Notes: generated from the letters alone by a model not told the origin. 64,000 nt of DNA from Stentor roeselii (GCA_006503475.1 RSEH01000047.1:1-64000); one strand, 5' to 3'. Counted from the first letter of the stretch, positions 46,510-56,821 are shown. Numbers and translations are program-made.

Positions 46510-48768
46510 CTATAGATCTTCATCCAAGTTAAAACTGTCAAGACTTTCATATGTTTCTTCCTCTTCTTCAACGTCAACATCGACGTAAGGCTCGCTGAGT
46601 TCTTCGTCTGGGTCAACGTCGAGGTCCCTGGCGACGAATTTTTGAACTCGATGATAAAAGTCATTCTTATCAGGTAGCAAGAAGCCAGACTGTATCAAAG
46701 CCAAGTCATACATCGTGAAAGCAAAGTCTTTTTCAATTCCTTCAACAGGTCGGTCAACTGAGTACCTCTGAAGTTTCTTGATCATCGGATGTGCCGGGTT
46801 GATTTCCCAGGTCCTTCTACCAGGAGGGTTCATCGGGTTCTCTCCTCTTCCAAAGGCCTGTGCCTTGCTGATGCGTTCCATGTTTGCACTTTGACTGTCT
46901 TCGCCTCCAGTGGTGACGACAGAAGGTTCTTCATGAAGTTTTCTAGAAATGACGACTTCATGGACTTTATTAGAAAGAATGCCTTTAAGCCATTCAATGA
47001 CACCTTCATAGTGTTTTTTCAAGGCTTTTTCCTTCTTTCGGGCAAGTTCCTCGTCTTCTTCAGGGATGACCCAGTCGTTAGCGCCGACGTTTTGCATGTG
47101 CATTCGCTCGTATTCATTTATCGTGTTCGCAGTGTACTCGTCGATCGGGTCGTCCATTAAAAGAACCTCGTATCCTCGCGCTTTCAGCTTCTTGATCAAC
47201 GGCGACTGGTCCAGCTTGTGTCTGTCGTCACCGGCAATGAAGTAGATGTCGTCTTGACCGTCTTTCATCCTGCTGATGTACTCGTCAAGGCTTGTTAGGG
47301 AGTCCACGTCGTGAGTACTGAAGAATCGAACTAATTTGCATAATTTTGCCTTGTTTCCTGTGTCTTCAATTATTCCGAGCTTTATGTGCTTGCCGAATTC
47401 TTCGTAAAACTTTAGGTATTCGTTTGGCTCACCTTCTTCTACTTCTTCGTCGGCGATGTCTTGAAGCTCTTGAAGGACTTTTCGTGTTATTTTCTTGTTG
47501 ATTAGTTTTAAGATTTTTGTATGTTGAAGGTTCTCACGGGCTACGTTTAGAGGAAGGTCGTCTGAGTCTACTACTCCTTTGATGAAACTTAGGTAACGGG
47601 GGATTAGGTCGTGGAATTCTTCGGTTATTAGAACTCGCTTTACGTAGAGTTTTACAGGAGCTGAGGAGGCGTAGAGGTTTTTGAACATGTCTGAAGCGTC
47701 TGAACTTGGAATGTACAAAAGAGCTTTGAACTCTACTTCACCTTCAGTTGTAAAGTGAATGAAACTCATGGGATCACGGGGATCTTTCGTTAATGACTTA
47801 TAAAAATCAAAATATTCATCGTCTTCAACTTCGTCTCGAAGCCAGATTGGCTTGCTTTCATTGATTCTTTCCCAGTCCCAGACGGTTTCTTTTACCAATC
47901 TAGTAGTTTTACCATCTTCTTCAATTTCGTCTTCTGGAATCTGAACTTCTCGGCTGACATCTTTTTTAACTTTTAAGAATATTGGGTACTGGACAAACTC
48001 TGAGTATTTCTTAACATTTTTCCTCAGTACTTCCTCATCCAAGAATTCAGTAGAGTCCTGTTTAAGCTTGATAGAAATTCTAGTGCCACGTCCTAAAGTA
48101 TTCCCTCTAGGGTCTTTAATAACCTTAAAAGTATTACTTGCCCTAGACACCCAGATATGCTGCTCATCATCATTATGTTTGCTAGTGACAGTGATTTGTT
48201 CAGCGACCAAGAAATTGCTATAAAATCCGACTCCAAACTGTCCAATCAAATTAATATCAGACCCGGAAGCGAGAGCTTCCACGAACTGAGTAGTTCCAGA
48301 CTTAGCGATGGTCCCAAGATGAGTAATCAGGTCTTGCTTAGTCATTCCTATTCCTGAATCAGTGAAACTAAGAGTGCGGGTTTCTTTGTCATATTCAATA
48401 AAAATCTCAAGCTCCTTCTTGTCACCCAAGACACTGTCATCGGTGATTGAAAGATATCTCAACTTGTCTAACGCGTCTGATGCGTTCGAGATCGTCTCTC
48501 TTATGAAAATTTCTTTGTTCGTGTAAAGCGAGTGGATGAATATGTCCATCACTCGTGCAACGTCTGCTTGGAACTCGTGTTGTTCTGCGTCTTCTAAAGA
48601 GGTCAAAGTTTTTAAGATGTCTACTTCTACTTTGCTTTCAGCTTCTACGACTTCTGGGGCTTCTGAGTTCAGTTCGGGTACTTCGAGTTCAGCTTCATCC
48701 TCTGCTGAGAGGTTAGCCTTGTTGACCAGGACTAGGGAGGCCAAGATTAGAACAGCTAGTTTTGCCAT
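46510..48768 (-). CDS. HSP90B1: endoplasmic HSP90 (GRP94/endoplasmin)
   Basis: 752-residue HSP90 with an N-terminal signal peptide (MAKLAVLILASLVLVNKANL). The ATPase domain is intact: NKEIFIRETISNASDALDKL, DSGIGM, LGTIAKSGT and GQFGVGFYS. The middle and C-terminal dimer domains follow. The protein ends LDEDL after an acidic stretch, where ER HSP90s usually end in KDEL or HDEL. DEDL may be a divergent retrieval signal. The role is folding of secretory proteins, such as the giant ectodomain proteins in this window. An ACACGTGT palindrome lies 6 nt upstream of the start codon. Confidence 0.95.
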   Translation of the reverse strand: MAKLAVLILASLVLVNKANLSAEDEAELEVPELNSEAPEVVEAESKVEVDILKTLTSLEDAEQHEFQADVARVMDIFIHSLYTNKEIFIRETISNASDALDKLRYLSITDDSVLGDKKELEIFIEYDKETRTLSFTDSGIGMTKQDLITHLGTIAKSGTTQFVEALASGSDINLIGQFGVGFYSNFLVAEQITVTSKHNDDEQHIWVSRASNTFKVIKDPRGNTLGRGTRISIKLKQDSTEFLDEEVLRKNVKKYSEFVQYPIFLKVKKDVSREVQIPEDEIEEDGKTTRLVKETVWDWERINESKPIWLRDEVEDDEYFDFYKSLTKDPRDPMSFIHFTTEGEVEFKALLYIPSSDASDMFKNLYASSAPVKLYVKRVLITEEFHDLIPRYLSFIKGVVDSDDLPLNVARENLQHTKILKLINKKITRKVLQELQDIADEEVEEGEPNEYLKFYEEFGKHIKLGIIEDTGNKAKLCKLVRFFSTHDVDSLTSLDEYISRMKDGQDDIYFIAGDDRHKLDQSPLIKKLKARGYEVLLMDDPIDEYTANTINEYERMHMQNVGANDWVIPEEDEELARKKEKALKKHYEGVIEWLKGILSNKVHEVVISRKLHEEPSVVTTGGEDSQSANMERISKAQAFGRGENPMNPPGRRTWEINPAHPMIKKLQRYSVDRPVEGIEKDFAFTMYDLALIQSGFLLPDKNDFYHRVQKFVARDLDVDPDEELSEPYVDVDVEEEEETYESLDSFNLDEDL

Positions 48769-48774
48769 TTATAT

Positions 48775-48782
48775 ACACGTGT
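48775..48782. promoter_or_regulatory. ACACGTGT palindrome in divergent promoter
   Basis: Perfect 8-bp palindrome with a CACGTG core, 6 nt from the ER-HSP90 start codon, in the 165-nt region shared with the aminotransferase-like gene. CACGTG is an E-box/G-box-type site in other eukaryotes. Use in this organism is conjecture. Confidence 0.3.
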
Positions 48783-48933
48783 TCGTAATTGGATTTGTTT
48801 TTGGTTTAGGAAGACTGGCTGATGGGATTTAGATGATAAGGAATGATTTAAAGTTTTTTAAAGTTTCTATTGTTTCAGGAGAGGATTATTTTCATTTTTA
48901 GTTAGGTAATTGTGACTCAGTAATTCAGTAATA

Positions 48934-49851
48934 ATGATGCACTATTTGAGGAACTCGAAGGTTATTGCTATGTATAGTTCTTTTATTGATGCGATAATAC
49001 ATCAAGAAGAGTTTATGATTATTCCTATTGATGATCATCTTATTCATAGGGGTCATGGGGTAACTACAAATATGATTATCAGTTCAGGCCGCATATACAA
49101 CCTCTCACAAAACATTGAATACCTTTTCGAAGCAGCTCGGAAGTTAAAAATAACCCCAAAGCACTCAGAAAAACAAGCATGCCAGATAGTCCATGACTTA
49201 GTATCATCAACCCAAAAGCAAAACCTATTAGTCCAAGTTTACATCACAGCAGGAACAGGAAATATGATGATTGTCCCACTGCAGGACATGTCTTCTTTAT
49301 ATGTGACTGCCTGGGACTTGGATCTTGGGGTCTTTAACGAGTCTCTCAACGAACATTTCATTGAATTTCCGATTAGCAATGAATTTCAAAGTCAAGTTCA
49401 AAATTCTCATTATTTGGTTAATGTACTTTGTAGAGAAAACTCGAAAGCACAAGGAGGACGCTTTGGAATTCTTCTGAATGACTCTGGGTGTTGTTTAGAA
49501 GGAGGTCTTGTTATTCCTGTCTTGGTTACAAATGAAAATAAAGTGGTTTTTAGTAAGTCGAGTAACCCTTTCCCAGTTCTTTTTAGGATTGAATCGATTT
49601 TAAGAAATTTACAAGCAGAAAATGTAGTGGGTGATGTGGAATTCAGAACTATTCATAAAGATGAATTTTTCAATGCCCGAGAACTTTTTATTATCGGCCA
49701 AGACTTCATATTCCCGGTGAAGACAATAAACAACACCCAAATCGGTGAGGAAGACTTAAAAAGTGTTGTTAAATTAATTCAAGCCCAACTGATAGCAGAC
49801 TACACAAGTCCTTCATTTTCAGTACCAGTCGACTACTCATTATATAACTGA
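48934..49851 (+). CDS. class-IV PLP aminotransferase-like protein, catalytic Lys apparently replaced
   Basis: 305 residues with the class-IV fold (branched-chain/D-amino-acid aminotransferase, aminodeoxychorismate lyase). PIDDHLIHRGHGVTTNMII matches the usual P(V/I)DDH..HRGHGVFDT. A later CCLEGGLVIPVLVTNEN matches the (A/C)EG...N.F.V segment. Where the family has a K-S-x-N-Y-L motif with the PLP lysine, this protein reads VQNSHYLVNVL, so the lysine seems to be Gln. If the alignment is right, the protein cannot form the normal Schiff base and may be a pseudoenzyme. Two Met codons open the frame. Confidence 0.7.
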   Translation: MMHYLRNSKVIAMYSSFIDAIIHQEEFMIIPIDDHLIHRGHGVTTNMIISSGRIYNLSQNIEYLFEAARKLKITPKHSEKQACQIVHDLVSSTQKQNLLVQVYITAGTGNMMIVPLQDMSSLYVTAWDLDLGVFNESLNEHFIEFPISNEFQSQVQNSHYLVNVLCRENSKAQGGRFGILLNDSGCCLEGGLVIPVLVTNENKVVFSKSSNPFPVLFRIESILRNLQAENVVGDVEFRTIHKDEFFNARELFIIGQDFIFPVKTINNTQIGEEDLKSVVKLIQAQLIADYTSPSFSVPVDYSLYN

Positions 49852-49904
49852 AAATTTCTTAACAATATAATAAACTTCCATAATCTAATAACTAAGTAAA
49901 CTTC

Positions 49905-50462
49905 TTAATTATATCTTTCATCTGAAACAATCTTCATTTTCAAATTTCGAATCATTTCCTTTTGTTTCTTACGAATCCCTTCAGACCTCTGAAAAGATTC
50001 AATTAAAGACTGGTAATCTTCCTTCAAAGAGTTCAAATCACATAAAAAATTTTTCTTATAGTGGATTTTCTTTCTAAGTTTTTCATTCTCTTTCTGCAAA
50101 GAATAATTGTTTTGACGCTCTTGGATTAACTGGCTTTGCAGGTCTTGAAGTAACTGTGGACTATTAAGGATTTTTGGATGAACTTTTTTAGCTTTTTTTA
50201 TAGTTTTTTCCATTGATGTGATTTGTTTTTCTGTCTTGTTGACTGATTTTATTAGGTCTTCTATCATACTGCTGTTTTTTCGGTGAAGGTAACCTGATGT
50301 TCTCATGCTTGAATGCAGGTCTAATGAAGACAGCTGAGATTCAATTGATTTCAACTCAACGTCGAGATTTTCAGAGTCTTTTGAGGATAAGTTTCGGATT
50401 TCCTTGTCGAGGTCAAGATGCAACTTTCGAGATTTTCCTGTTGAGACTTGGGAAGATGTCAT
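49905..50462 (-). CDS. coiled-coil protein, 185 aa, unknown
   Basis: Starts at ATG 50462 (MTSSQVSTGKSRKL). The first 60 residues are Ser-rich and polar. Residues about 65-180 form coiled coil (QDLQSQLIQERQNNYSLQ, SEGIRKKQKEMIRNLK). No family signature is seen. It is tail-to-tail with the aminotransferase-like gene (53 nt between stops). Confidence 0.7.
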   Translation of the reverse strand: MTSSQVSTGKSRKLHLDLDKEIRNLSSKDSENLDVELKSIESQLSSLDLHSSMRTSGYLHRKNSSMIEDLIKSVNKTEKQITSMEKTIKKAKKVHPKILNSPQLLQDLQSQLIQERQNNYSLQKENEKLRKKIHYKKNFLCDLNSLKEDYQSLIESFQRSEGIRKKQKEMIRNLKMKIVSDERYN

Positions 50463-50688
50463 TTTCAATTTTTATTTTGACTGAGTGATGCTGGAAGGTG
50501 ATTTCATTGATAAATAATGAGATTATTTAGAGTTGGATGTTGAATTGTTTGGATAGGAAGAGTTTATAAGTTAGATTAGATAAGTTTATCCTATCAAACC
50601 ACTGAAAATTTCCAAAAAATTCTCTTTCATTTGCAAAAAACTATCTAAAGCCAACTCAAAATTCTTAAACTTCTAAATATAATAGATT

Positions 50689-51048
50689 ATGGCCGACAAA
50701 GGTACCAAGATAGTGATGGAAATAATAAAAACCCTCGAAAACCGAATAACAAAAATCGAAAAAGAGCTGAAATCCCAGCAAGAACTCGTAAAAAAACTAG
50801 TCCTCTGCATATCAGAGTTGACAACCATAATCAAAACACTTCCCGAGAAAGAAATCCGTAAATTAATGGCATTCAAATATCCATTAGTAACTCAAGAGAT
50901 CAAGCTTGACTTATCAATCCTAGAAGACTTATCAACAAAGCTTTTAAAACCCGAGGAAAAGATTGACCAAGTGAGTGAGTTGGCAGTGAGTGAAAACGAG
51001 GAATTTTCGCTATCATTTGACACACTAGAGATTTTAGACATTCTCTAA
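50689..51048 (+). CDS. small coiled-coil protein, 119 aa
   Basis: MADKGTKIVMEIIKTLENRI opens a helical, heptad-like region (about 5-55), followed by an acidic tail (SENEEFSLSFDTLEILDIL). Unrecognised. It lies 226 nt from the divergent coiled-coil gene and 72 nt upstream of COMMD7 on the same strand. Confidence 0.65.
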   Translation: MADKGTKIVMEIIKTLENRITKIEKELKSQQELVKKLVLCISELTTIIKTLPEKEIRKLMAFKYPLVTQEIKLDLSILEDLSTKLLKPEEKIDQVSELAVSENEEFSLSFDTLEILDIL

Positions 51049-51120
51049 GAAATAGGCTAAGTTGTACATTAACTCGATAATAGTTTTCTCACCAGTTTTC
51101 ATTCAAGTTTATTAATCAAC

Positions 51121-51735
51121 ATGGCCTTCCAGTTCCTTCCGACTGACTACGAGCTGGCTTCAGAAGTAACTTTCAATTAGCTGTTACAAGAACTAGAAGC
51201 AATCTCAGCCCTTCCCCCATCAATTATCGTCGAACTAAGCAGTATTTGCTTAAATTACCTTCAAAATTCATCTCTTTCTCCACAGCACTTCATGAAAGAA
51301 CTCGACAATATCGAGCTTCCAGTTAAACAAAGAGAACGAGCATCTAAACTTCTTCTTCTTTTCTTTAAATTCGCAGGAAAAAAAGTCTTAAGTCGAAGTA
51401 AACTTGAAGATGATTTGGGAAAACTAGGATATGATGAAGCTGTCGTTCAAAGAATTGGAGAACTTTGGGATGAGCAGAAGTTAGGAGTTTGCAAAGTTTT
51501 GATTAGTCAAATGGGGTCTTCTTATAACTTACTTGATTTGGAGTGGAAATTTGGAGTCACTGTTGGGAATAAACTTGTTGATACTAAAGGAGAAAGTTTC
51601 ATTCAGATTAAACTCGTGGTTCAAGACCCTGACATGAAAATTAATGAAATTTTTATGGAACTTAGTCCTATTCAGTTCTATGAGTTGTATGGAGAACTAG
51701 AAAAAATCAAGTCGATTATGGAAATTAATAGTTAA
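51121..51735 (+). CDS. COMMD7: COMM-domain protein COMMD7, one 15-nt intron
   Basis: 199 residues after removal of the intron at 51166-51180, which ends in the in-frame TAG. Human COMMD7 is about 200 residues. Exon 1 gives MAFQFLPTDYELASE. The COMM domain is clear: LDLEWKFGVTVGN, SFIQIKLVVQD, then MELSPIQFYELYGELEKIKS. COMMD proteins form the Commander complex in endosomal recycling and associate with CCDC22/CCDC93. Without splicing only a truncated frame beginning at Met 51292 is open. Confidence 0.9.
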
Positions 51736-51906
51736 TCGTTGAAGGGTTAAGAATTTCTGAATTAATTTTTAAATCAGGAAATTTCATCGTTTATAGATTT
51801 TAATTATTCTTGAAATCCTATTTGAGATTCTTTTATTGTGAATCTTTACACCTCGGCTAAAAGATTTTCAATTTATTGTTAATTTAAAAGCTCTACTCAA
51901 GGTACC

Positions 51907-52986
51907 TCAAATTAAACTAGGATCCTTATAAGTAAATCCTGAAAATGCTGCCACTCCACTTTGCGGAGAAGGGGACATGTTAGCACTTACAGGACTTTCT
52001 TTTAAGAAGTTTGGATCAAAGTTGTCAGTTCCAGTAGTCTGCAAAGGTTTATAAGGCGGTTCGTAGCCTTTCCGTTTAACTTTTTCCCAGTCAATACTAT
52101 CGAAGAACTCATGAGCCTTAAGTACGTTCAAGTCAGTTAATCTATGAGCAGGCTACCTAAATCTTACATTTTTCACTAAAAGCTTGTCAATCAAATTTCT
52201 CGCAGCTTCTGAGAAAATTCTGGTAAAAATCACATGTTCATTTAAAATCTTGGCTTTTAATACGTCTCGATTGCTACCTACTTGGAAAGGAGGAGATCCT
52301 GATATTAATTCGTATAATAGACACCCGATACTCCAGAAATCAACGGCTTTACCGTATTCAAGGTCTAAAAGGATTTCTGGAGCTTGGTATTCAGGAGTGC
52401 CGCAAAAGGTTCTTGTTTTGTAGTTGTTTTCTGATATGTCTTTTGATAGGCCAAAGTCTGTTAGTTTTATATGGCCGTCTATTCCTAAAAGGATGTTTTC
52501 TGGTTTAAGATCGCGGTAAATTATTGACTTGCTGTGCAAGTACTCAATTCCGAGTATAACCTCACACATATAAAATCTCGCAGTCTCTTCATTAAACCTT
52601 TTTTGCTTGGTGATGTGATAAAATAACTCACCTCCTGGCATAAACTCCATCACCATGTACAATTTACGGCTGGTTTGGAAAGCATACTTTAGTTTTACGA
52701 TAAAATGTGAGTCAACCGATGCAAGGATTTGTCTTTCAGAATGAATATGCTGAGTTTCATTTCTTCGAGTAATTTCCCTTTTTTTAAGAATTTTCATTGC
52801 ATAATTCAATCCATTTGATTTTTTTCTAACCAAGACCACCTTAGCAAAGGCGCCTTTTCCGAGTAGACTAATAGTTTCAAAGTCCTCAATGGTAACTTTC
52901 AACTGTGGTTCAGGCTGCTGATCAATGAAAGACTCAGCAGAGTCTTCAGGTGATTCTTTCGGGCACCTGCAGCATAGTAACCCCAT
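51907..52986 (-). CDS. AGC-family protein kinase (S6K/SGK/PKB-like), myristoylated N-terminus, one 15-nt intron
   Basis: 354 residues after removing the intron at 52153-52167, which restores VKNPAHRLTDLNVLKAHEFF, the canonical AGC kinase end. The start is ATG 52986, giving MGLLCCRC, a likely myristoylation/palmitoylation signal; the longer frame upstream lacks an ATG. All catalytic elements are intact: GKGAFAKV, AMKILKK, YRDLKPENILL, TDFGLS and the activation-loop FCGTPEYQAPE. The C-terminus has a proline-directed turn-motif-like stretch (SPVSANMSPSP) and a hydrophobic motif FSGFTY, so PDK1/TORC2-type control is expected. No PH or other lipid-binding domain is present; membrane targeting is probably by the lipid anchor. 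Confidence 0.9.
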
Positions 52987-53035
52987 TAAAATATAATCCA
53001 AAGTCCTTTAAATCATTAAAATATTAACTCTCTAT

Positions 53036-54223
53036 CTACTTCGGCCTTCTCGTGACATAAGCCTTCTCATCAAAAGACCTTAAAGTGCCTTTAGGCAAAT
53101 AATCAGCAACCTGAGGAGCAAACTCTTCCAACATTCTCTGTCTTTCCCTTTCAATAATTTCCTTCTTCCTCGCTTCTTCCATCTTGATCTTGAGTTCTTC
53201 CATTTCTTCCTTTTCCCTCTGGACCCTTAAAATTTCAGCTTTTTGTTGCCAAAGTGCATCAGCTTGTCTTTTATGTTCAAGTTCTTTCATCCTTCTTTTC
53301 TGTGCATTCATTTGTTCAATTCTATCATCATCTGCGAATTTCTTCATCATCTGTTCCTTGAAAGTCCTTTCCAAGTTTTCCTCTTCAATTTTTCTTTGTT
53401 CCTTAAGAAGCCTCTGCTCTTCATTGGCTGCCATGAGTTCCTGTCTGACCCTGGCTTCTTTTTCTTTTCTCTGCTGATCCTTGACCCTTTCATTATACTC
53501 GAACTCTTCATAATAAAGATCATTTCTTAGTTTTTCAATGTATTCCTGCTCAGCCCTTCTCTTTTCTTCCTCTGCCTGAAGTCTTTCAAAGATTTCATTG
53601 CGAGCTTCTTCTTTCTTGGCCCTAAGAATGGCGAGTTCTCTTTCTCTTTTTTCTTTAGCTTCTTCATATCTCTTAAGTTCTTCAACTTGTTTGAGTTCAA
53701 GTTCGAGTTCTCGTTGTTTTTGTTCATGTCTGAGTCGAAAGCTTTGTTCCATGTCAAGAATTGCTTGTTTTTTCTTTTCTTGTTGATTGCGGAAGACGGC
53801 TTCATCTTCTTGAATCATTCTTTCGACAAGTAAGTCGACTTGAGCTTTTTCTTTTACATACTCGTTGAAGGCTTCTACTCGAAGTTGCTCTCGTTCGATC
53901 ATCTGTTGCTGTAGAACTTCTTTACTTTTAAGACGGTCTTGCTTTTTACGCTCCTCGATCTGGGCTTGGGCTTTAAGCTGGGTTTCAGCTGCTTTTAGCA
54001 TTGTTTTCTCGATCATTGCTTCGCGGTAGACTTCTTCTTCGCGACGAGCTTGGACTTCTTGGATCTGCGCGGTCCGTTCTTTGTTTATGTGAGCTGTCAT
54101 CAGCTTCTGTTTCAGGTCTCGAAGCTCTTCGCTTTCGGCTACGATTCGCTGGATGTCTCGCTTTTCTCTTTCACGGTCTAAGGCTCGTCTTTGAAGTTCT
54201 GCTGCCAGACGCTCTTCCAGCAT
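53036..54223 (-). CDS. MNS1: MNS1-like axonemal coiled-coil protein (TPH domain)
   Basis: 395 residues, nearly all coiled coil of the trichohyalin/plectin-homology type (RRAEQEYIEKLRNDLYYEE, REKEEMEELKIKMEEARKK). The ending MLEEFAPQVADYLPKGTLRS matches the conserved LGYLPKG end of MNS1, a microtubule inner protein of ciliary doublets. Length is somewhat shorter than the roughly 495 residues of vertebrate MNS1. Other TPH proteins (for example CFAP45/53 relatives) are possible. The start is the ATG after TATAAAT. Confidence 0.7.
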   Translation of the reverse strand: MLEERLAAELQRRALDREREKRDIQRIVAESEELRDLKQKLMTAHINKERTAQIQEVQARREEEVYREAMIEKTMLKAAETQLKAQAQIEERKKQDRLKSKEVLQQQMIEREQLRVEAFNEYVKEKAQVDLLVERMIQEDEAVFRNQQEKKKQAILDMEQSFRLRHEQKQRELELELKQVEELKRYEEAKEKRERELAILRAKKEEARNEIFERLQAEEEKRRAEQEYIEKLRNDLYYEEFEYNERVKDQQRKEKEARVRQELMAANEEQRLLKEQRKIEEENLERTFKEQMMKKFADDDRIEQMNAQKRRMKELEHKRQADALWQQKAEILRVQREKEEMEELKIKMEEARKKEIIERERQRMLEEFAPQVADYLPKGTLRSFDEKAYVTRRPK

Positions 54224-54483
54224 ATTTATAACTGTTGTTTAAATGGCAGAAATTTGGATATGGATGATTTTTGAGGGAGGTGAAAAGGTGGATGTTTTGA
54301 GGGATTTAGTGAAAAGGTTTTGAAGGATTAGATAAAAAAGGAGTAATTTTTTTAAATTTTTTGGAAAAATGAGGATTTTTAGGGGTTTTGAAAAATGTTT
54401 AAATGGTTTAATGGATTGAAGGGAGAGAATTTTTGGTGAAGTTTGAAAGATTTGGGATTTTAAAGGTCTGAATTATTCTTATG

Positions 54484-55404
54484 TTAAAAATCTTTAAAGG
54501 GGTCTGATTCTACCATGTCCTCACCTTCCTCTAGGAACTCGTTCCATGAAATGATTCCATTCATTAGGGTCTGGGCAGGTTTCGCATCATGGAGTTGTAG
54601 AAACTCATGAGATAAAACTTCACTAGGACTACCTGCTCCTAGCCTGGCTGCAGGGTGAGGATTGAGAAGTCTGATAATCAAATCTCGTGCAGGCCCATGA
54701 ACATCTTTCATATCAACATGCTGAATTCCCATACAAATATTCTGAATCACATCTTCTCCAAAGAGTCCAAAAGGCGGGGTACCGACGAGTAATTCATAAG
54801 TGAGTACACCTAAAGCCCACCAGTCAATTCCATAAGAGTACCCTTGAGGTATCCCCCCACCAATCATATGATTCACCATTTCAGGTGCCATGGCATGTGT
54901 AGTCCCAGCGACAACAAACTCTCTAAATATTTCTTACTTTTTATCATCTATTTTCGTGCAGAGTCCCAAGTCAACCAGAGTGATTTTTCCATTTGTATCA
55001 AGTAAAACATTAGAAAGTTTCAAGTCTCTGTATATAAAACCTTGACTATGGATATACCCAAGAGTCTCCGCAAGTTGATAGACAATGCTTTGCACATTTT
55101 CCACAGGAAACTTGCGTTGTTGTTTTATTAAGTAACTCAAAGGTGCTCCTCTTGCAAGTTCTAACAAAAAGTAAAGGTTTTGATCGTCTTTTAGCGTTGA
55201 TATCAATTTTATGATGTTTGGATGGTCGAGGCTCTGAAGGGCTTGCTTCTCGTCGAAGAGATGTTTCACTTCCATGTCGTTTAAGTCGGTCTTTGGGACT
55301 TCTTTTAGTGCGTAGTGGGTTCCGTTGTGCTCTGCTAGCCAGACTTTGCACTTGTGTCCGAAGTCAATTATTTGACGCTTCTCGATTGTTTCAAGAGAAA
55401 TCAT
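54484..55404 (-). CDS. divergent AGC-type (PKA/PKG-like) kinase, one 15-nt intron
   Basis: 301 residues from ATG 55404 after removal of the intron at 54923-54937, which restores KKEFVVAGTTHAMAPEMV across the activation segment. The Lys (YALKEVPK), YRDLKLSNVLLD and APE motifs are present. The Gly-rich loop is degenerate (IDFGHKCKVW, only one Gly) and DFG reads DLG. The C-terminus ends DPFKDF, like the FxxF hydrophobic motif of PKA. No cyclic-nucleotide domain is in frame, so this is a stand-alone catalytic chain or a PKG relative without its regulatory half. Activity is uncertain because of the loop. Confidence 0.82.
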
Positions 55405-55654
55405 TATGGATGAATGGGAATGATTGGAGGTGAAGTTGAATAGGAGAATGAGTATTAGAAGGTCTGAATGTATTAGGACCTTAGGAATAGATAAGATATT
55501 GTTGTGAAGTTTATGTAGAATGCTTGACACCCCTAACGACCAAAACCCTAACATTCCCTATTCCTCTCTCTCATCACAATTAACCCACTCCAATCAATCA
55601 AAAATTCCATCCCACAAAATACCAAAATAATTTAAATCAAAAGATAAACTATCA

Positions 55655-56785
55655 ATGCACAGTAACTAAAACTCAGAATACCGTCTAATTTCAAAAAAAG
55701 GTGAAGGAACATTCAGTGAAGTCTTTAAAGCTCAAAGCACAGTGACAGGAAAATACGTCGCAATAAAATGCATGAAGAATCATTTCGACTCCGTAGAAAA
55801 AGTAAATGCCTTACGTGAAATCCAGGCATTGCGGCGTTTATCGCCGCACCCCAACATAATCAAGCTAATAGAAGTGATCTAGTAATCCCTATTCAGCGAT
55901 GAGCCAACAGGTCGTCTAGCCCTTGTTTTCGAGTTAATGGACATGAACATGTACGAATGGATAAAAAACCGCAAGTCTCATCTTCCAGAGGCGAAGATAA
56001 AAAACTTCATCTACCAGTTGCTAAAAGCGATTGAGCACAGCCATTCAAATGGAATCTTCCATCGAGACATAAAACCAGAAAACGTTTTACTAAGTGGAGA
56101 ACATTTGAAGTTAGCAGATTTAGGAAGCTGTAAAAGTGTGAATTCAAAACATCCTTATACTGAGTATATCTCGACTAGATGGTACCGCTCGCCTGAATGT
56201 CTTCTTACAGACGGTTATTATGGAGCGAAGATGGACCTTTGGGGGGTTGGATGTGTTTGGTTTGAAGTCCTGGCACTTTACCCGTTGTTTCCTGGGAAGA
56301 ACGAGTTGGACCAGGTGAAAAAAATCCATAATGTTTTAGGAACTCCTAGTGTTGAGAAGTTTCAAGAGTTTCAAAAACATGCAACTCATATGGAAATCAA
56401 ATTTGCGCAAAAAGAAGGGTCGGGAATAGACTCACTTATTCCACATGTCTCTGAACAGTGTCGAGACCTTATTAAAAAACTACTTGTTTATGATGAAGAA
56501 GGAAGAATATCTGCTTTGAATGCTTTAAATCATGGTTATTTTAAAGATATTCGAGAAGAGGCACAACTCACAAGTGTAACACCTGCTCTTACTGATTCCG
56601 ACTTTGCATCAACGGAAAAAGAGCATAAAACCCACAAAAAGATGTTCCCAGTGATCAGCAAGCCGGTAAAAAACATGAGTTTTTCGAAGATCACTCTAGC
56701 GATGGACAAGTCAATCAGCAAAAACCTTCCAAACCTAAAACAATCTTCTCCCTACGCGAAAAAAACAGTGTTCAAGGGTTACTAG
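55655..56785 (+). CDS. MOK: MOK/MAK-family ciliary kinase, two 15-nt introns
   Basis: 366 residues after removing introns at 55662-55676 and 55882-55896. Exon 1 is just 7 nt (ATG CAC A). The spliced protein reads MHKYRLISKKGEGTFSEVFK, LREIQALRRLSPHPNIIKL, FELMDMNMYEW, FHRDIKPENVLL, and the diagnostic activation segment YTEYISTRWYRSPECLLTDG with the TEY motif. This is close to human MOK. MOK/MAK/ICK kinases act in cilia and set ciliary length. DFG is DLG, as the family tolerates. A basic Ser-rich tail of about 80 residues follows the kinase domain. The 250-nt divergent region is shared with the PKA/PKG-like kinase. Confidence 0.93.
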
Positions 56786-56821
56786 CGATAAAATTTAAGT
56801 TTATAATTATTCGAAAATTAA

